26,262 nt of DNA from Mucinivorans sp036654415 (GTDB lineage Bacteria > Bacteroidota > Bacteroidia > Bacteroidales > Rikenellaceae). Positions 7,601-15,901 of this stretch are shown one piece after another. A program made the translations under genes and the position numbers. Below the pieces are notes generated by a model. The model was not told where the DNA came from, ran no database searches, and saw nothing but the letters and a program-made list of their open reading frames with translations. The number at the start of each line of letters is the position of its first letter. The first letter of the stretch is position 1. The stretch spans positions 1 through 26,262 of the forward strand of contig JAVVSB010000028.1 of the NCBI GenBank assembly GCA_036654415.1, written 5' to 3'.

Positions 7601-8782
7601 TTAAATCAAGCGGCGACAGGAAAACGCCTCTAAGGGGCGCATGGTTCGGAAGTCAACCCCCTCGAAAAGGACAAGGCCGTTATTGGAGCCAATCTCCACC
7701 TGCCCAAGTGGCATGGCTAGAGCTTGAGCTCCGCCACGTGTGGCCCAACTAAGTATCACCTCCAGAGGCAAATCTGGATTATGGCGTGCCAACCATTCCA
7801 CCTCGGAGGCCATCAACAATGAGGTGTTGGAACTGAGCGAATCGGTGCCCAAAGCCACACGAGCCCCCATCTGGTAGAGCATCTGAGCAGGTGGAAAACC
7901 ACGTTCAATATAGTAGTTGCTACGCGGACAGAGTACAAAGGTTACATCATGGAAGTGGCTCATAATCAGCTCTACATCGCTACGCTGAATTTGTGTATTA
8001 TGAACCAGCAGCAGTGGCAACTCAGCGGGCAGACTCTCAACCAAACGACGACTGTGACTGCCATAATTAAGGAAATCAACCTGCATACCGCCACCAACCA
8101 TAAAGTCGTACATGCCACCGCGAGCCTCAAAAAAATCGACCTCCGAGAGGGTCTCCATAAAGTGTATAGAGGCTCGAGAGGAGTTACACGCCATACGGAA
8201 GAGGGCATCACTAACCAAATAGGTGGAGTGAGGAGTGTGGCTAATGGGTATACCCAGGGCCGAGGCCATAGCAAAATTATCGGCTGTCTGGCGGCTAAAC
8301 TCATCGAGAGCCTTCTCCTTGGATGGGGTACCGAAATATTCAGAAAAAGTGTAATAACTGATGGGACTCTCTTTTTTAGTTTCAAAAGAGAATGGGTCGT
8401 TGCTGATGTCGCCCACAGCCTGAGTACCGCTGAGCCACATTAGACGTTGCTCGGCACGTAGGGCCTCTATCTTTTGGACCGTGGTGTAGTCATTGCGGTG
8501 GGTGATAACCTGACGTACAAACTCCACCAGACCAAGCCCTTGAGGCATAACACCCTTAAAATAAGAGAGTTCCAAATGGCAATGGGCATTAACCATACCT
8601 GCGGACAAAATGCCATTGTAATACTCCGTACAAGGCAGGGAGTCAATTTGGTTAACTTCACTGTCAACGGAGAGTACCACCCCTTGGGGGTCGACCTTTA
8701 CAACTGCGTTCCGCCTAAAATAGCCCTTAGCGTCTAAAAGGAATGGGCAAGCTATCGTTCTTGAAGAAGAATCGGTGTTCAT
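7601..8782 (-). CDS. amidohydrolase (cytosine-deaminase-like, metal-dependent)
   Basis: A 393-residue amidohydrolase-superfamily TIM-barrel enzyme, probably a deaminase of a nucleoside or related compound. Visible motifs: metal-binding HxH as NAHCHLELS (His67, His69), ISHTPHSTYL with a barrel His, a Glu/His pair in FMETLSE and LLVHNTQ, and the catalytic Asp in ALGTDSLSSN. I chose the ATG at 8782; an upstream in-frame ATG at 8848 would add 22 residues read from inside the previous gene. Even so the gene overlaps the DUF4296 gene by 56 bases, and the N-terminal beta-sandwich (ACPFLLDAKGYFRRNAVVKV) needs that overlap. It is the last gene of the ridA-rimO unit. The HCHLELS motif resembles aminofutalosine-deaminase-like members, but the substrate is not settled. 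Confidence 0.85.
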   Translation of the reverse strand: MNTDSSSRTIACPFLLDAKGYFRRNAVVKVDPQGVVLSVDSEVNQIDSLPCTEYYNGILSAGMVNAHCHLELSYFKGVMPQGLGLVEFVRQVITHRNDYTTVQKIEALRAEQRLMWLSGTQAVGDISNDPFSFETKKESPISYYTFSEYFGTPSKEKALDEFSRQTADNFAMASALGIPISHTPHSTYLVSDALFRMACNSSRASIHFMETLSEVDFFEARGGMYDFMVGGGMQVDFLNYGSHSRRLVESLPAELPLLLVHNTQIQRSDVELIMSHFHDVTFVLCPRSNYYIERGFPPAQMLYQMGARVALGTDSLSSNTSLLMASEVEWLARHNPDLPLEVILSWATRGGAQALAMPLGQVEIGSNNGLVLFEGVDFRTMRPLEAFSCRRLI

Positions 8783-9590
8783 ATTTTTGTACAATAGGTT
8801 CAATAAAAGGGGCGATATGGTAATAGTAGACCGCACGCGCACTATCACGTGGGATGGTGTAGACCACCATCACGTTTTTAATGTACGAGCTATCAGAGTC
8901 CATAGCTATTTTACTACCAAAATCCTGCTGGGCAAACTGGTAAAACAGAGAGTCATAGCCCAAGGTTGTAACCTCGATGGAGTAGGTAAAGGGGGTTTGC
9001 TTTTGGGTTGAACGCGCAAGCCAAGAGACGTTGGAGATGCGGGGCAGAGAATCCTTTGAGCCAAGACTCACCCGAACAGACTTATTACCCACATTGTAAT
9101 CCTCGGTACTACGATAATCCAGCTTAAGGGTGTAGCTACCCACAATGGGCTTTTTGAGCAGAAACTTATACCCACTAATTTTACCTTTCCGTAAAGTATC
9201 CTTTCGGTAGAGAGTGTCGCTCGAAAAAGAGAAGGCCAGACTGTCGAAACGCACCTTACCCTGGTAGCGTTCGGCAGCACGCAGTGCCATATCGTTGATG
9301 TTGGCGGCCACCTTGTCGAAGAGGTTGCTCAGGGGGTTACTTCGCCGCGAGGCCATCTGCTGCATGGTAAAATCCAAATCGGCAATGGTGAAACCACGCT
9401 GTGACAAGATAGGGGTGTAGTAATCCACCGTGTCAACCGAAGAGCCATAACGACTGTCGCTGTTCAAAGCAGCATCTGTGAGCAAGGATTCGGTGAGTAT
9501 CGCCTCCAACTGCTCTTGGGGAATCATACGTGGTCCACTGTCACACCCCACAAAAAGGAGCATCAGGGCGGCTAAAACTACTTTAAACAT
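8727..9590 (-). CDS. DUF4296 family lipoprotein
   Basis: A 287-residue lipoprotein. The signal MFKVVLAALMLLFVGC ends in a lipobox with Cys16. Residues ~20-110 (IPQEQLEAILTESLLTDAAL, then YYTPILSQRGFTIADLDFTMQQM) match the helical DUF4296 pattern found in Bacteroidota lipoproteins; the remaining ~170 residues are beta-rich and not recognised. Function is unknown. The start at 9590 places the ATG four bases after the rimO stop and gives the lipoprotein signal; longer in-frame starts run back into rimO. The 3' end overlaps the amidohydrolase by 56 bases, which suggests translational coupling. Confidence 0.8.
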   Translation of the reverse strand: MFKVVLAALMLLFVGCDSGPRMIPQEQLEAILTESLLTDAALNSDSRYGSSVDTVDYYTPILSQRGFTIADLDFTMQQMASRRSNPLSNLFDKVAANINDMALRAAERYQGKVRFDSLAFSFSSDTLYRKDTLRKGKISGYKFLLKKPIVGSYTLKLDYRSTEDYNVGNKSVRVSLGSKDSLPRISNVSWLARSTQKQTPFTYSIEVTTLGYDSLFYQFAQQDFGSKIAMDSDSSYIKNVMVVYTIPRDSARAVYYYHIAPFIEPIVQKYEHRFFFKNDSLPIPFRR

Positions 9591-9594
9591 AACT

Positions 9595-10884
9595 CTATAA
9601 AAGTGCAACGCCATAGAGGTCATAATCATCGGCTTTGGTAATGATGGCCTGACAAAATTGGCCCACCACCAGAGGCTCAGAACTTTGGACAAAACATTCG
9701 CCATCGACCTCGGGCGAATCATATTGGGTACGCCCCACATAGTACGACCCCTCTTGGCGGTCGATTATCACCCGTTCTATACCGCCCACCTTATTCAAGG
9801 CACACTGGTTGGAGATGGAGCGTTGGAGCTCCATGAGTTTTTCAGCACGCTGCTCCTTAACCTCTTGTGGAACGTCATCAGCAAGAGATTGGGCCGAATA
9901 GGTGCCCTCTTGCTCGGAGTAGGGAAAGACCCCCAAACGGTCGAAACGGGCCTCACGCACAAAATCCATAAGCTCCTGAAAATCAGCCTCACTCTCACCA
10001 GGATAGCCCACTAACATGGTGGTACGCAGAGCCAGTGAGGGTATCTGATGACGAAGCAGGGCCACCAAGTCGCGACTCTGCTGCCCATTGAGGCCACGAC
10101 GCATAGAGCGAAGCTGACCATCGGCAATATGCTGAAGAGGAATATCCAAATATTTACACATCTTAGGCTCGTCACGCAACACCTCAACCACATCACCAGG
10201 GAAGGCAGCTGGATAGGCGTAATGTAGCCGCACCCACTCCAGACCCTCAATGGCGCAAAGACCACGAAGAAGGTCGGCCAGACGACGCTCGCCATATAGG
10301 TCCATACCATAGTAGGTTGTATCCTGAGCAATGACCAACAGCTCGCGCACCCCAGAGGCGGCCAACTCACGGGCCTCGCTCAAGAGAGTATCCATGGGCA
10401 CCGAACGGTGAGGCCCACGAATAAGCGGAATGGCACAGTAGCCACAACCCCAATTACACCCCTCAGAAATTTTGAGGTAGGCGTAGTGGCTCGGAGTGGC
10501 TATCTGACGGGCCGTCGCCCGCTTGGGGTCATAAATAGCACCCAAGCTTAACAAAATATCGCTAAGGTTATTGACCCCAAAATATTCATCAACTTCCGAG
10601 ATTTCGGCTCTGAGTTCCTCTTTATATCGCTCTGAAAGGCAACCCATCACAAAGATACGTTCAATAAGCCCCGCCTTTTTGGCCTCGGCCAAGCGTAGGA
10701 TGGTGTCTATGGACTCCTGTTGAGCATCCAAAATAAAGCCACATGTGTTGACCACCACCACCTTAGCCTCGGTGGAGTCATCGTCAAAAGCAACCTGCCA
10801 CCCAGGGGCCAACTGCCCTGCTAAATGTTCAGAATCGACTGTGTTTTTGGCACAACCAAGCGTTATAATATTGATTTTCTTCAT
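9595..10884 (-). CDS. rimO: ribosomal protein uS12 methylthiotransferase
   Basis: Radical-SAM enzyme that adds a methylthio group to the conserved aspartate of ribosomal protein S12. At 429 residues it has the family length. The N-terminal UPF0004 domain carries the three auxiliary-cluster cysteines (Cys11 in TLGCAKN, Cys48 in NTCGF, Cys82 in MGCLSE). The SAM cluster motif CxxxCxxC is Cys143, Cys147, Cys150 in EGCNWGCGYC, followed by IRGPHRS, which favours RimO over MiaB. A TRAM domain follows near the C-terminus. The ATG at 10884 is chosen because it gives MKKINIITLGCAKN; longer in-frame starts lie inside the preceding gene. It sits third in the five-gene unit, five bases after the upstream gene. 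Confidence 0.96.
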   Translation of the reverse strand: MKKINIITLGCAKNTVDSEHLAGQLAPGWQVAFDDDSTEAKVVVVNTCGFILDAQQESIDTILRLAEAKKAGLIERIFVMGCLSERYKEELRAEISEVDEYFGVNNLSDILLSLGAIYDPKRATARQIATPSHYAYLKISEGCNWGCGYCAIPLIRGPHRSVPMDTLLSEARELAASGVRELLVIAQDTTYYGMDLYGERRLADLLRGLCAIEGLEWVRLHYAYPAAFPGDVVEVLRDEPKMCKYLDIPLQHIADGQLRSMRRGLNGQQSRDLVALLRHQIPSLALRTTMLVGYPGESEADFQELMDFVREARFDRLGVFPYSEQEGTYSAQSLADDVPQEVKEQRAEKLMELQRSISNQCALNKVGGIERVIIDRQEGSYYVGRTQYDSPEVDGECFVQSSEPLVVGQFCQAIITKADDYDLYGVALL

Positions 10885-10889
10885 CTTTT

Positions 10890-11483
10890 TTATTGGATTT
10901 GTGGCTCGCCACTTAGTATCTTGCTTATTGGGCATTGAGCCAACGACTCTGTGGTGGGAGCTATCAAAACCACCTGCCAGGCCAAAGTGTCGCTCGGACA
11001 GAAGTGCGGCCGAATAGTCTCGGTGGCCGTGTGTAGCCCAGCAACCTGCTGCACACGGCACTCTAGGACTTGCTCACAAGATGTCTGCTCCATACGTACA
11101 GCCACACCACGGGCCATAGCCCTTACATCAAAAGTGGCGCGACACTGCGATGGGCTGTGAAGCAACCTCAACCGCATCCCAGCATGGCTATCGCGCACCC
11201 CCATGCGGGCATCCCACAGACTGTCGGCTCCATATTTTTCAAAGCTCTCGATTGCAAAGCCACTCAGCAAGGTGTCACCCTGGAACACAAGCCCCACACG
11301 TGAAGGTGCCACCACGGTGTCAATACCCCAGAAAACGGCATAACTCACCCGCCCCTGTTCATCGCAAGTGGCCAACGTGCGCAAGGCAATACCAGGCGAT
11401 GCCACCATTAACTCCCCAGCCCCAGAGGAGCACCCCAAAAAAAGAGCAAGTAGCAACAGGGCTATACAAGACTTTATCTTCAC
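10890..11483 (-). CDS. lipoprotein resembling a stand-alone GH97 N-terminal domain
   Basis: A 197-residue lipoprotein with signal MKIKSCIALLLLALFLGC (lipid-modified Cys18). The mature part follows the N-terminal beta-sandwich of glycoside hydrolase family 97 (SusB-type): SPGIALRTL, GRVSYAVFWG, a PSRVGLVFQGD strand, SLWDARMGVRDSHAGMRLRL, and FDVRAMARGVAVRM. The end (LAWQVVLIAPTTESLAQCPISKIL) resembles the segment just before the GH97 catalytic barrel. The barrel and its catalytic residues are absent, and a stretch in the middle appears to be deleted. It therefore should not be an active glycosidase; it might bind carbohydrate or be a relic kept for another role. The family link is from recalled motif patterns, not a search. 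It lies between ridA and rimO with 16- and 5-base gaps, so it is co-transcribed with a translation-maintenance gene. Confidence 0.65.
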   Translation of the reverse strand: MKIKSCIALLLLALFLGCSSGAGELMVASPGIALRTLATCDEQGRVSYAVFWGIDTVVAPSRVGLVFQGDTLLSGFAIESFEKYGADSLWDARMGVRDSHAGMRLRLLHSPSQCRATFDVRAMARGVAVRMEQTSCEQVLECRVQQVAGLHTATETIRPHFCPSDTLAWQVVLIAPTTESLAQCPISKILSGEPQIQ

Positions 11484-11499
11484 AACTTATAGCTCTACG

Positions 11500-11874
11500 C
11501 TATTTTACAGCTATGGTCTCTATTTCGACCATCACTCCAAGAGGCAACTTGGCCACCTGATAGGCTACACGAGCTGGATAGGGCTCAGCATAAAATTTGC
11601 CGTAAACCCCATTCATGGCCGCAAAATCACCCATATCATTAAGCAAAACGGTGGACTTAACTACATCGCCTTTGGAGTAACCAGCCTCAATGAGGATGGC
11701 CTCTATGTTTCTAAGACACTGTTCACTCTGAGCCTCAACTCCCTGGGGCACGGTGCCCGTGGCGGGGTTAATGGGAAGCTGGCCTGAGATATAGAGTGTA
11801 CCAGCAGCCTCAACAGCCTGGCAGTAGGGACCAACAGCAGCAGGAGCATTCTTGGAATTGATAATACGCTTCAT
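11500..11874 (-). CDS. ridA: RidA family enamine/imine deaminase
   Basis: A 124-residue cytoplasmic trimeric protein that hydrolyses reactive 2-aminoacrylate-type enamines made by PLP enzymes. The family pattern is complete: NAPAAVGPYCQAVEAAGTLYISGQ, GVEAQSEQCLRNIEAIL, VVKSTVLLNDM, and PARVAYQVAKLPLGVMVEIETIA with the conserved Arg that binds the carboxylate. The ATG at 11874 gives the standard MKRIINSKNAP start; one four codons upstream is also in frame but less typical. It is first in the five-gene minus-strand unit and has a well-formed promoter. Confidence 0.93.
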   Translation of the reverse strand: MKRIINSKNAPAAVGPYCQAVEAAGTLYISGQLPINPATGTVPQGVEAQSEQCLRNIEAILIEAGYSKGDVVKSTVLLNDMGDFAAMNGVYGKFYAEPYPARVAYQVAKLPLGVMVEIETIAVK

Positions 11875-11900
11875 GATTATTGTCATTTAAAATTATTGTT

Positions 11901-11908
11901 TACCTTTG
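11901..11908 (+). promoter_or_regulatory. -7 element for META lipoprotein gene
   Basis: TACCTTTG fits TAnnTTTG; TTG at 11880-11882 lies 18 bases upstream as a -33 element. The ATG is at 11946, giving a leader of about 35 bases. Confidence 0.65.
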
Positions 11909-11916
11909 TCAAAACA

Positions 11917-11924
11917 CAAAAGTA
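11917..11924 (-). promoter_or_regulatory. -7 element for ridA operon
   Basis: TACTTTTG on the minus strand fits TAnnTTTG; a minus-strand TTG at 11946-11944 lies 19 bases upstream as a -33 element. This promoter interleaves with the plus-strand one, so the two polymerase sites probably exclude each other. Confidence 0.65.
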
Positions 11925-11945
11925 CAAAAATTATTACCATTGACA

Positions 11946-12383
11946 ATGAGAACAAAAATTTTAACCTCACTAAGTATATCGCTCCTGTGTGTACTCCTTA
12001 GCAGCTGCTGCGCCTGCCGTCAGGGTAGCCCCGTGGTGGGCAACCTAGAAAATGCTGTATGGCGCGTAATTGAGATTGGTGGCAAAGAGTTTCCCAAGAG
12101 TGGCATATCGCTCACTTTCAACGCCCAAGACAAAACCATTTACGGTGCGGCTCCATGCAACAATTTTTTTGCGGCCTACACTTTAAGTAAAGACAAAAAG
12201 CAAAATATCAATATCCACAATGTAGGAGCCTCGATGCGTATGTGTCCAGAATCGGAGATGGTGGCCGAAACCGCCCTGACACGAGCCCTGACCAGTGTGG
12301 TATTGCTCAAAATCGAAGGCAGTAACCTTCTTATGGTTGATGCCCAAGGTCAGTTGGTGGCCATAGCCACCTGTAAGGAGTAG
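11946..12383 (+). CDS. META/HslJ-domain lipoprotein
   Basis: A 145-residue lipoprotein. The signal MRTKILTSLSISLLCVLLSSC ends in a lipobox with Cys21. The body is a META domain like that of HslJ: LENAVWRVIEIGGKEF, ISLTFNAQDKTIYGAAPCNNFFAAYTL (the conserved G-x-CN-x-F loop), VGASMRMCPE, and LLMVDAQGQLVAIATC. In E. coli HslJ is an outer-membrane heat-shock and novobiocin-related protein; the role here is unknown. The ATG at 11946 is chosen because it gives the lipoprotein signal. It is transcribed alone, divergent from ridA, and ends at a strong terminator. Confidence 0.85.
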   Translation: MRTKILTSLSISLLCVLLSSCCACRQGSPVVGNLENAVWRVIEIGGKEFPKSGISLTFNAQDKTIYGAAPCNNFFAAYTLSKDKKQNINIHNVGASMRMCPESEMVAETALTRALTSVVLLKIEGSNLLMVDAQGQLVAIATCKE

Positions 12384-12401
12384 CAGAGCTCTTTAGCAAG
12401 T

Positions 12402-12452
12402 AAAAAGCAGAGTATTGCGCCACTTTTGGTTTGGCGTAATACTCTGCTTTTT
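12402..12452. terminator. bidirectional intrinsic terminator
   Basis: Arms 12402-12421 and 12433-12452 pair over 20 bases with a single G-T wobble, around an 11-base loop. The left arm begins with five A and the right arm ends with five T, so it can terminate both the META gene (plus) and putA (minus). Confidence 0.9.
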
Positions 12453-12467
12453 ATCTAGAAGAGGACT

Positions 12468-15400
12468 CTATCCTATCTTTGGGAATTCGGTTATGCTGCC
12501 ATAACGATGATACTCATTGGTGATGGTCTGCTCGCGTAGATAGTGGAGTAGTTCCAACCGCCCCTGGCACACCACAGGTGCAGTGACAATATAGCGACAC
12601 AAAACCGAAGCCGCACGATAAAGTTCGATAGGAATATCGGCTGAAAGGGTACGAATACGCTCATAATCGCCCAAGGAACGGATAAAACTTTCAAAACTCT
12701 CCATACGCACATCACAACCCAACATGCCCAACTGCTCGGAAAGCTTAGATGTCTCGTCGGCACTGATAACCAAAGGTGTATGGCATGTAATGGCCGCCTG
12801 AGCCACCAACTTTATATCCTCTAATCTGTCCTGAGCAAAGACCCGTAAAACCATGCTGCCCAAGGGAAGGTAACGCAAGATATTCTGCTCGCCATATATG
12901 TTACTCACATCTCGTGGCTCGCTGAATTCGCGACGAAAAACCTCAGCGTAATTCTCGTGCTGGTTTGCCCCGCTGGGAGTGGCATTGACAAAGCAACTCA
13001 CATAGTTGACCCCGCCAGCCTTAAGCCCTCCACCAAAGGCCGAAAGCTTCATGCCCCCAAAGGGTTGACGAGAGACAATGGCCCCCGTGATACCACGATT
13101 AATATAGAGGTTCCCAGCCATAATATTGTCTCTCCAGAGTTTTTGCTGCTGTTCGTCGAGCGACTGTAACCCGCTGGTCAGGCCATAATCCAGTGAATTA
13201 ACCAAGTCAATACCCTCCTCCAAAGAGTCGATGGAGACCACCGAAAGCAATGGGGCAAAGAGCTCGGTACGGAAGGTGTAACTCGTGGGTTCGACCCCCC
13301 ACTTGACCGTAGGCCGCAACGTATATTCATCTTTCCACTCAGGGGCCACCAACCAGCTCTCACCATCCTCAAGGTGCTCAATGGCGTGGGTGAGTTTGTC
13401 GTTCTCACCCGAAATCATAGGCCCCACAATATGGCCAATCTGCCACACACTACCCGTTGGCACACTGTGGGTGGCATCCTTGAGCTTAGATGCAAAATCG
13501 GGGTCGTCATAAATATCTTTATCCACCAAAAAGAGCGAACAGGCCGAACATTTCTGCCCCGCATTGCCAAAAGCCGAGGCCACAACATTCAAAATAGCCT
13601 TGTCGCGGTCGCCACTTTGGGTTAAAATCATGGCATTCTTACCCCCAGTCTCGGCCGAAAGCGGAGTGTTGGGGTGTTGGATGCTGATGCGCTGAGCCGT
13701 GTCGGTACCCCCAGTCATAATAATATGTTTGATAACTGGTGAGCCAGTCAGTCTATCGAGCGGCTCGCGCCCATCGGTGATAATCACCTGTAAAGCCTCA
13801 CGCGGCACACCAGCATCCCAGAAACATTTGGCAGCCTCCCAGGCCACAGGGGCCGCCAAGGTCGAAGGCTTTAAAATCACGGTGTTGCCCCCACTCAGAG
13901 CCGCTGCTACCCCACCCACAGGAATGGCCAAAGGAAAGTTCCAAGGCGAAAGGACCAAGATGGTACCCTTAGGGGTAAGGGTAACCGAATTAAGAGCAGC
14001 AAAACGCTCCATACTAAGTGGATAGAAGCGTGTAAAATCGATGGCCTCACTCACCTCCACATCACCCTCGGTGATGGTTTTTGCCGTAGTGGCGCACATT
14101 GAACCTATTAAATCACCACGACGAGCAGCCAATAAATTGGCCGCTCGATGGAGCACATCACGACGATAAGCCACAGTACTCTCGCGCCAAGCCGACGGGT
14201 CGGCCTGAGCTATGGAGAGCACCTGGTCAACCTGGTCTGCGGTAGCCATAGACATCTCATATGGGTAGACACCCTCTTGGCAACGGTCAACATATTGACG
14301 CCGTTTGTCATTTATAATCTGTTCTGCTCCTATCTGAGTAGGGATAAGTATGGGGGTGTGGTCGGCAGTGAAACGCCACCGTTCGACAATACCCAAGGCC
14401 CAATCTTGGTTGGCCTTTAAGTCAAAATTAGTGTCGGGTTCGTTGACAAAAACAGTCGGGAATTTATCCTGATAGGGGGCGTTTCTATCCTGTATACGCT
14501 TCACCTCTGAAGAGACCTTGTCCTTGAGCTCATAGGCCACCTCGAACTGCTTTTGCAGAAAAGCCCACTCTCGAGTGTCGGGACGAAGGTTGAAGGAGTA
14601 GCTCAGGAAATTTTCTTTACCCGTATTTTCATCCAACCGCCGAACCAAATAGGAGACAGCATTGAGAAAATTGGCCTCACTCACCACTGGGGTGTAGAGT
14701 ATGACCCGTTTGCCCAACTTACTCATAGCGCGCCATAGGTGCGGAGCCATCCCCTCCAACATCTCGAAAGTAACATCATCCTGACACCCATTCTGCACAG
14801 AGAGCAGATGGGCGTAGGCTATGGAGTAGAGATTGTGCGAGGCAATCCCCACATTGAGCACCGCAGCATTCTCGACCAACAAGGCCCTATCCAGAATATG
14901 GAGGTAGTTGGCGTCGACTTCGGTTTTGGTTTCGCGCACAGGGTTGGGCCAACCCTTGAGTGAACTGATAACGGTCTCCATCTGAAGATTGGCACCCTTG
15001 ACCAGGCGCATCTTAAGCGGAGCACCACCCGTGGCCACGCGCTCGTGGGCAAACTTAAGAAGTTCGCTCTGAAGGTGCCAAGCATCGGGCAGGTAGGCCT
15101 GCACCGCAATGCCAGCCGTGAGATTTTTGAACTCAGGATGCGACAGAGTAGACATAAAGACATCCAAAGTGAGGTGAGCATCCTTATACTCCTCCATATC
15201 CAAGTTGATAAACTTTGGCGAGTGAACACCCTGAGAGTCGATATAGGGAAAGTCGATGGCTTTTTGGTAGAGAGTGGCCATACGGCGGATAAGCTCACGA
15301 CGTGAATGGGCAAAATTGAGTGGGTGAAGCTGGGCATAAATACCCGAAATCTTGACCGAGATATAGTTAATATCGGGCTGTTCCAAGGCCTCAAGATAGT

Positions 15401-15878
15401 GGTGGTAACGGTGGTCAGCCTCGGCATTGCCCACCACAACCTCGCCCAAGAGGTTGACATTCTGGCCTATACCAGCCTTATAACGTTCGGCCAAATGGCG
15501 TGTTAGAGGTGGACGCTGCTCGTCAATAATAATGCCCGCTGTGTCGAGACGCAAGCGTGCCTTGATGATGGGCACAGCCACCCACGCAAAACGATAACCC
15601 ACCCACCGATACATCTGCAAGAGAAACCTATCGCTTGGGGCAAAGAAGCTAGGAACGCCATACTCATCAAGCAAGATTTTAACACGTAGAGCCAATTGAT
15701 TTTGCTGACGAATCTGGCAAGTCTGGTCGAGCATTTTGCTCATAAAAATCTTATCCTTGGGCTCTGCAATCAGCGTGGCGTACTTCTGCTGCTCTTTTTT
15801 TTCGGAGGCAGTCAGCTGAGCCGTACTCAGAGCGTTAAGCTCCACAACCCATTTTTCAACATCTTCTTTAGTAATCAT
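12468..15878 (-). CDS. putA: bifunctional proline dehydrogenase / glutamate semialdehyde dehydrogenase
   Basis: A 1136-residue two-enzyme protein that oxidises proline to pyrroline-5-carboxylate (FAD) and then to glutamate (NAD). Residues ~1-120 are a helical arm, ~130-440 the proline-dehydrogenase barrel (NLLGEVVVGNAEAD, YISVKISGIYAQLHP, MRLVKGANLQMET), and ~530-1000 an aldehyde dehydrogenase with catalytic Cys777 (GNAGQKCSACS) and Glu743 (SAETGGKN), spaced 34 residues apart as usual. The last ~130 residues are a further C-terminal domain. There is no N-terminal ribbon-helix-helix DNA-binding domain, so it should not repress its own gene as E. coli PutA does. The gene starts 23 bases after murF and is probably read from the murF promoter. 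Confidence 0.94.
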   Translation of the reverse strand: MITKEDVEKWVVELNALSTAQLTASEKKEQQKYATLIAEPKDKIFMSKMLDQTCQIRQQNQLALRVKILLDEYGVPSFFAPSDRFLLQMYRWVGYRFAWVAVPIIKARLRLDTAGIIIDEQRPPLTRHLAERYKAGIGQNVNLLGEVVVGNAEADHRYHHYLEALEQPDINYISVKISGIYAQLHPLNFAHSRRELIRRMATLYQKAIDFPYIDSQGVHSPKFINLDMEEYKDAHLTLDVFMSTLSHPEFKNLTAGIAVQAYLPDAWHLQSELLKFAHERVATGGAPLKMRLVKGANLQMETVISSLKGWPNPVRETKTEVDANYLHILDRALLVENAAVLNVGIASHNLYSIAYAHLLSVQNGCQDDVTFEMLEGMAPHLWRAMSKLGKRVILYTPVVSEANFLNAVSYLVRRLDENTGKENFLSYSFNLRPDTREWAFLQKQFEVAYELKDKVSSEVKRIQDRNAPYQDKFPTVFVNEPDTNFDLKANQDWALGIVERWRFTADHTPILIPTQIGAEQIINDKRRQYVDRCQEGVYPYEMSMATADQVDQVLSIAQADPSAWRESTVAYRRDVLHRAANLLAARRGDLIGSMCATTAKTITEGDVEVSEAIDFTRFYPLSMERFAALNSVTLTPKGTILVLSPWNFPLAIPVGGVAAALSGGNTVILKPSTLAAPVAWEAAKCFWDAGVPREALQVIITDGREPLDRLTGSPVIKHIIMTGGTDTAQRISIQHPNTPLSAETGGKNAMILTQSGDRDKAILNVVASAFGNAGQKCSACSLFLVDKDIYDDPDFASKLKDATHSVPTGSVWQIGHIVGPMISGENDKLTHAIEHLEDGESWLVAPEWKDEYTLRPTVKWGVEPTSYTFRTELFAPLLSVVSIDSLEEGIDLVNSLDYGLTSGLQSLDEQQQKLWRDNIMAGNLYINRGITGAIVSRQPFGGMKLSAFGGGLKAGGVNYVSCFVNATPSGANQHENYAEVFRREFSEPRDVSNIYGEQNILRYLPLGSMVLRVFAQDRLEDIKLVAQAAITCHTPLVISADETSKLSEQLGMLGCDVRMESFESFIRSLGDYERIRTLSADIPIELYRAASVLCRYIVTAPVVCQGRLELLHYLREQTITNEYHRYGSITEFPKIG

Positions 15879-15901
15879 GGCACTTCTTTAAGTTTAGAAA
15901 T

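Noticed and set aside
7598..7612. Small inverted repeat (CGCTT/AAGCG) between sulfatase and amidohydrolase stops
   Set aside because: Only a 5-bp stem with no T-tract; too weak to call a terminator.
8783..8848. Upstream start for the amidohydrolase
   Set aside because: Adds 22 residues read out of frame within the lipoprotein gene and not resembling the family N-terminus.
14819..15460. 213-codon open frame on the minus strand inside putA
   Set aside because: Out-of-frame reading of the putA coding sequence; composition is Ser/Arg/Trp-rich and low in motifs, typical of a shadow frame.
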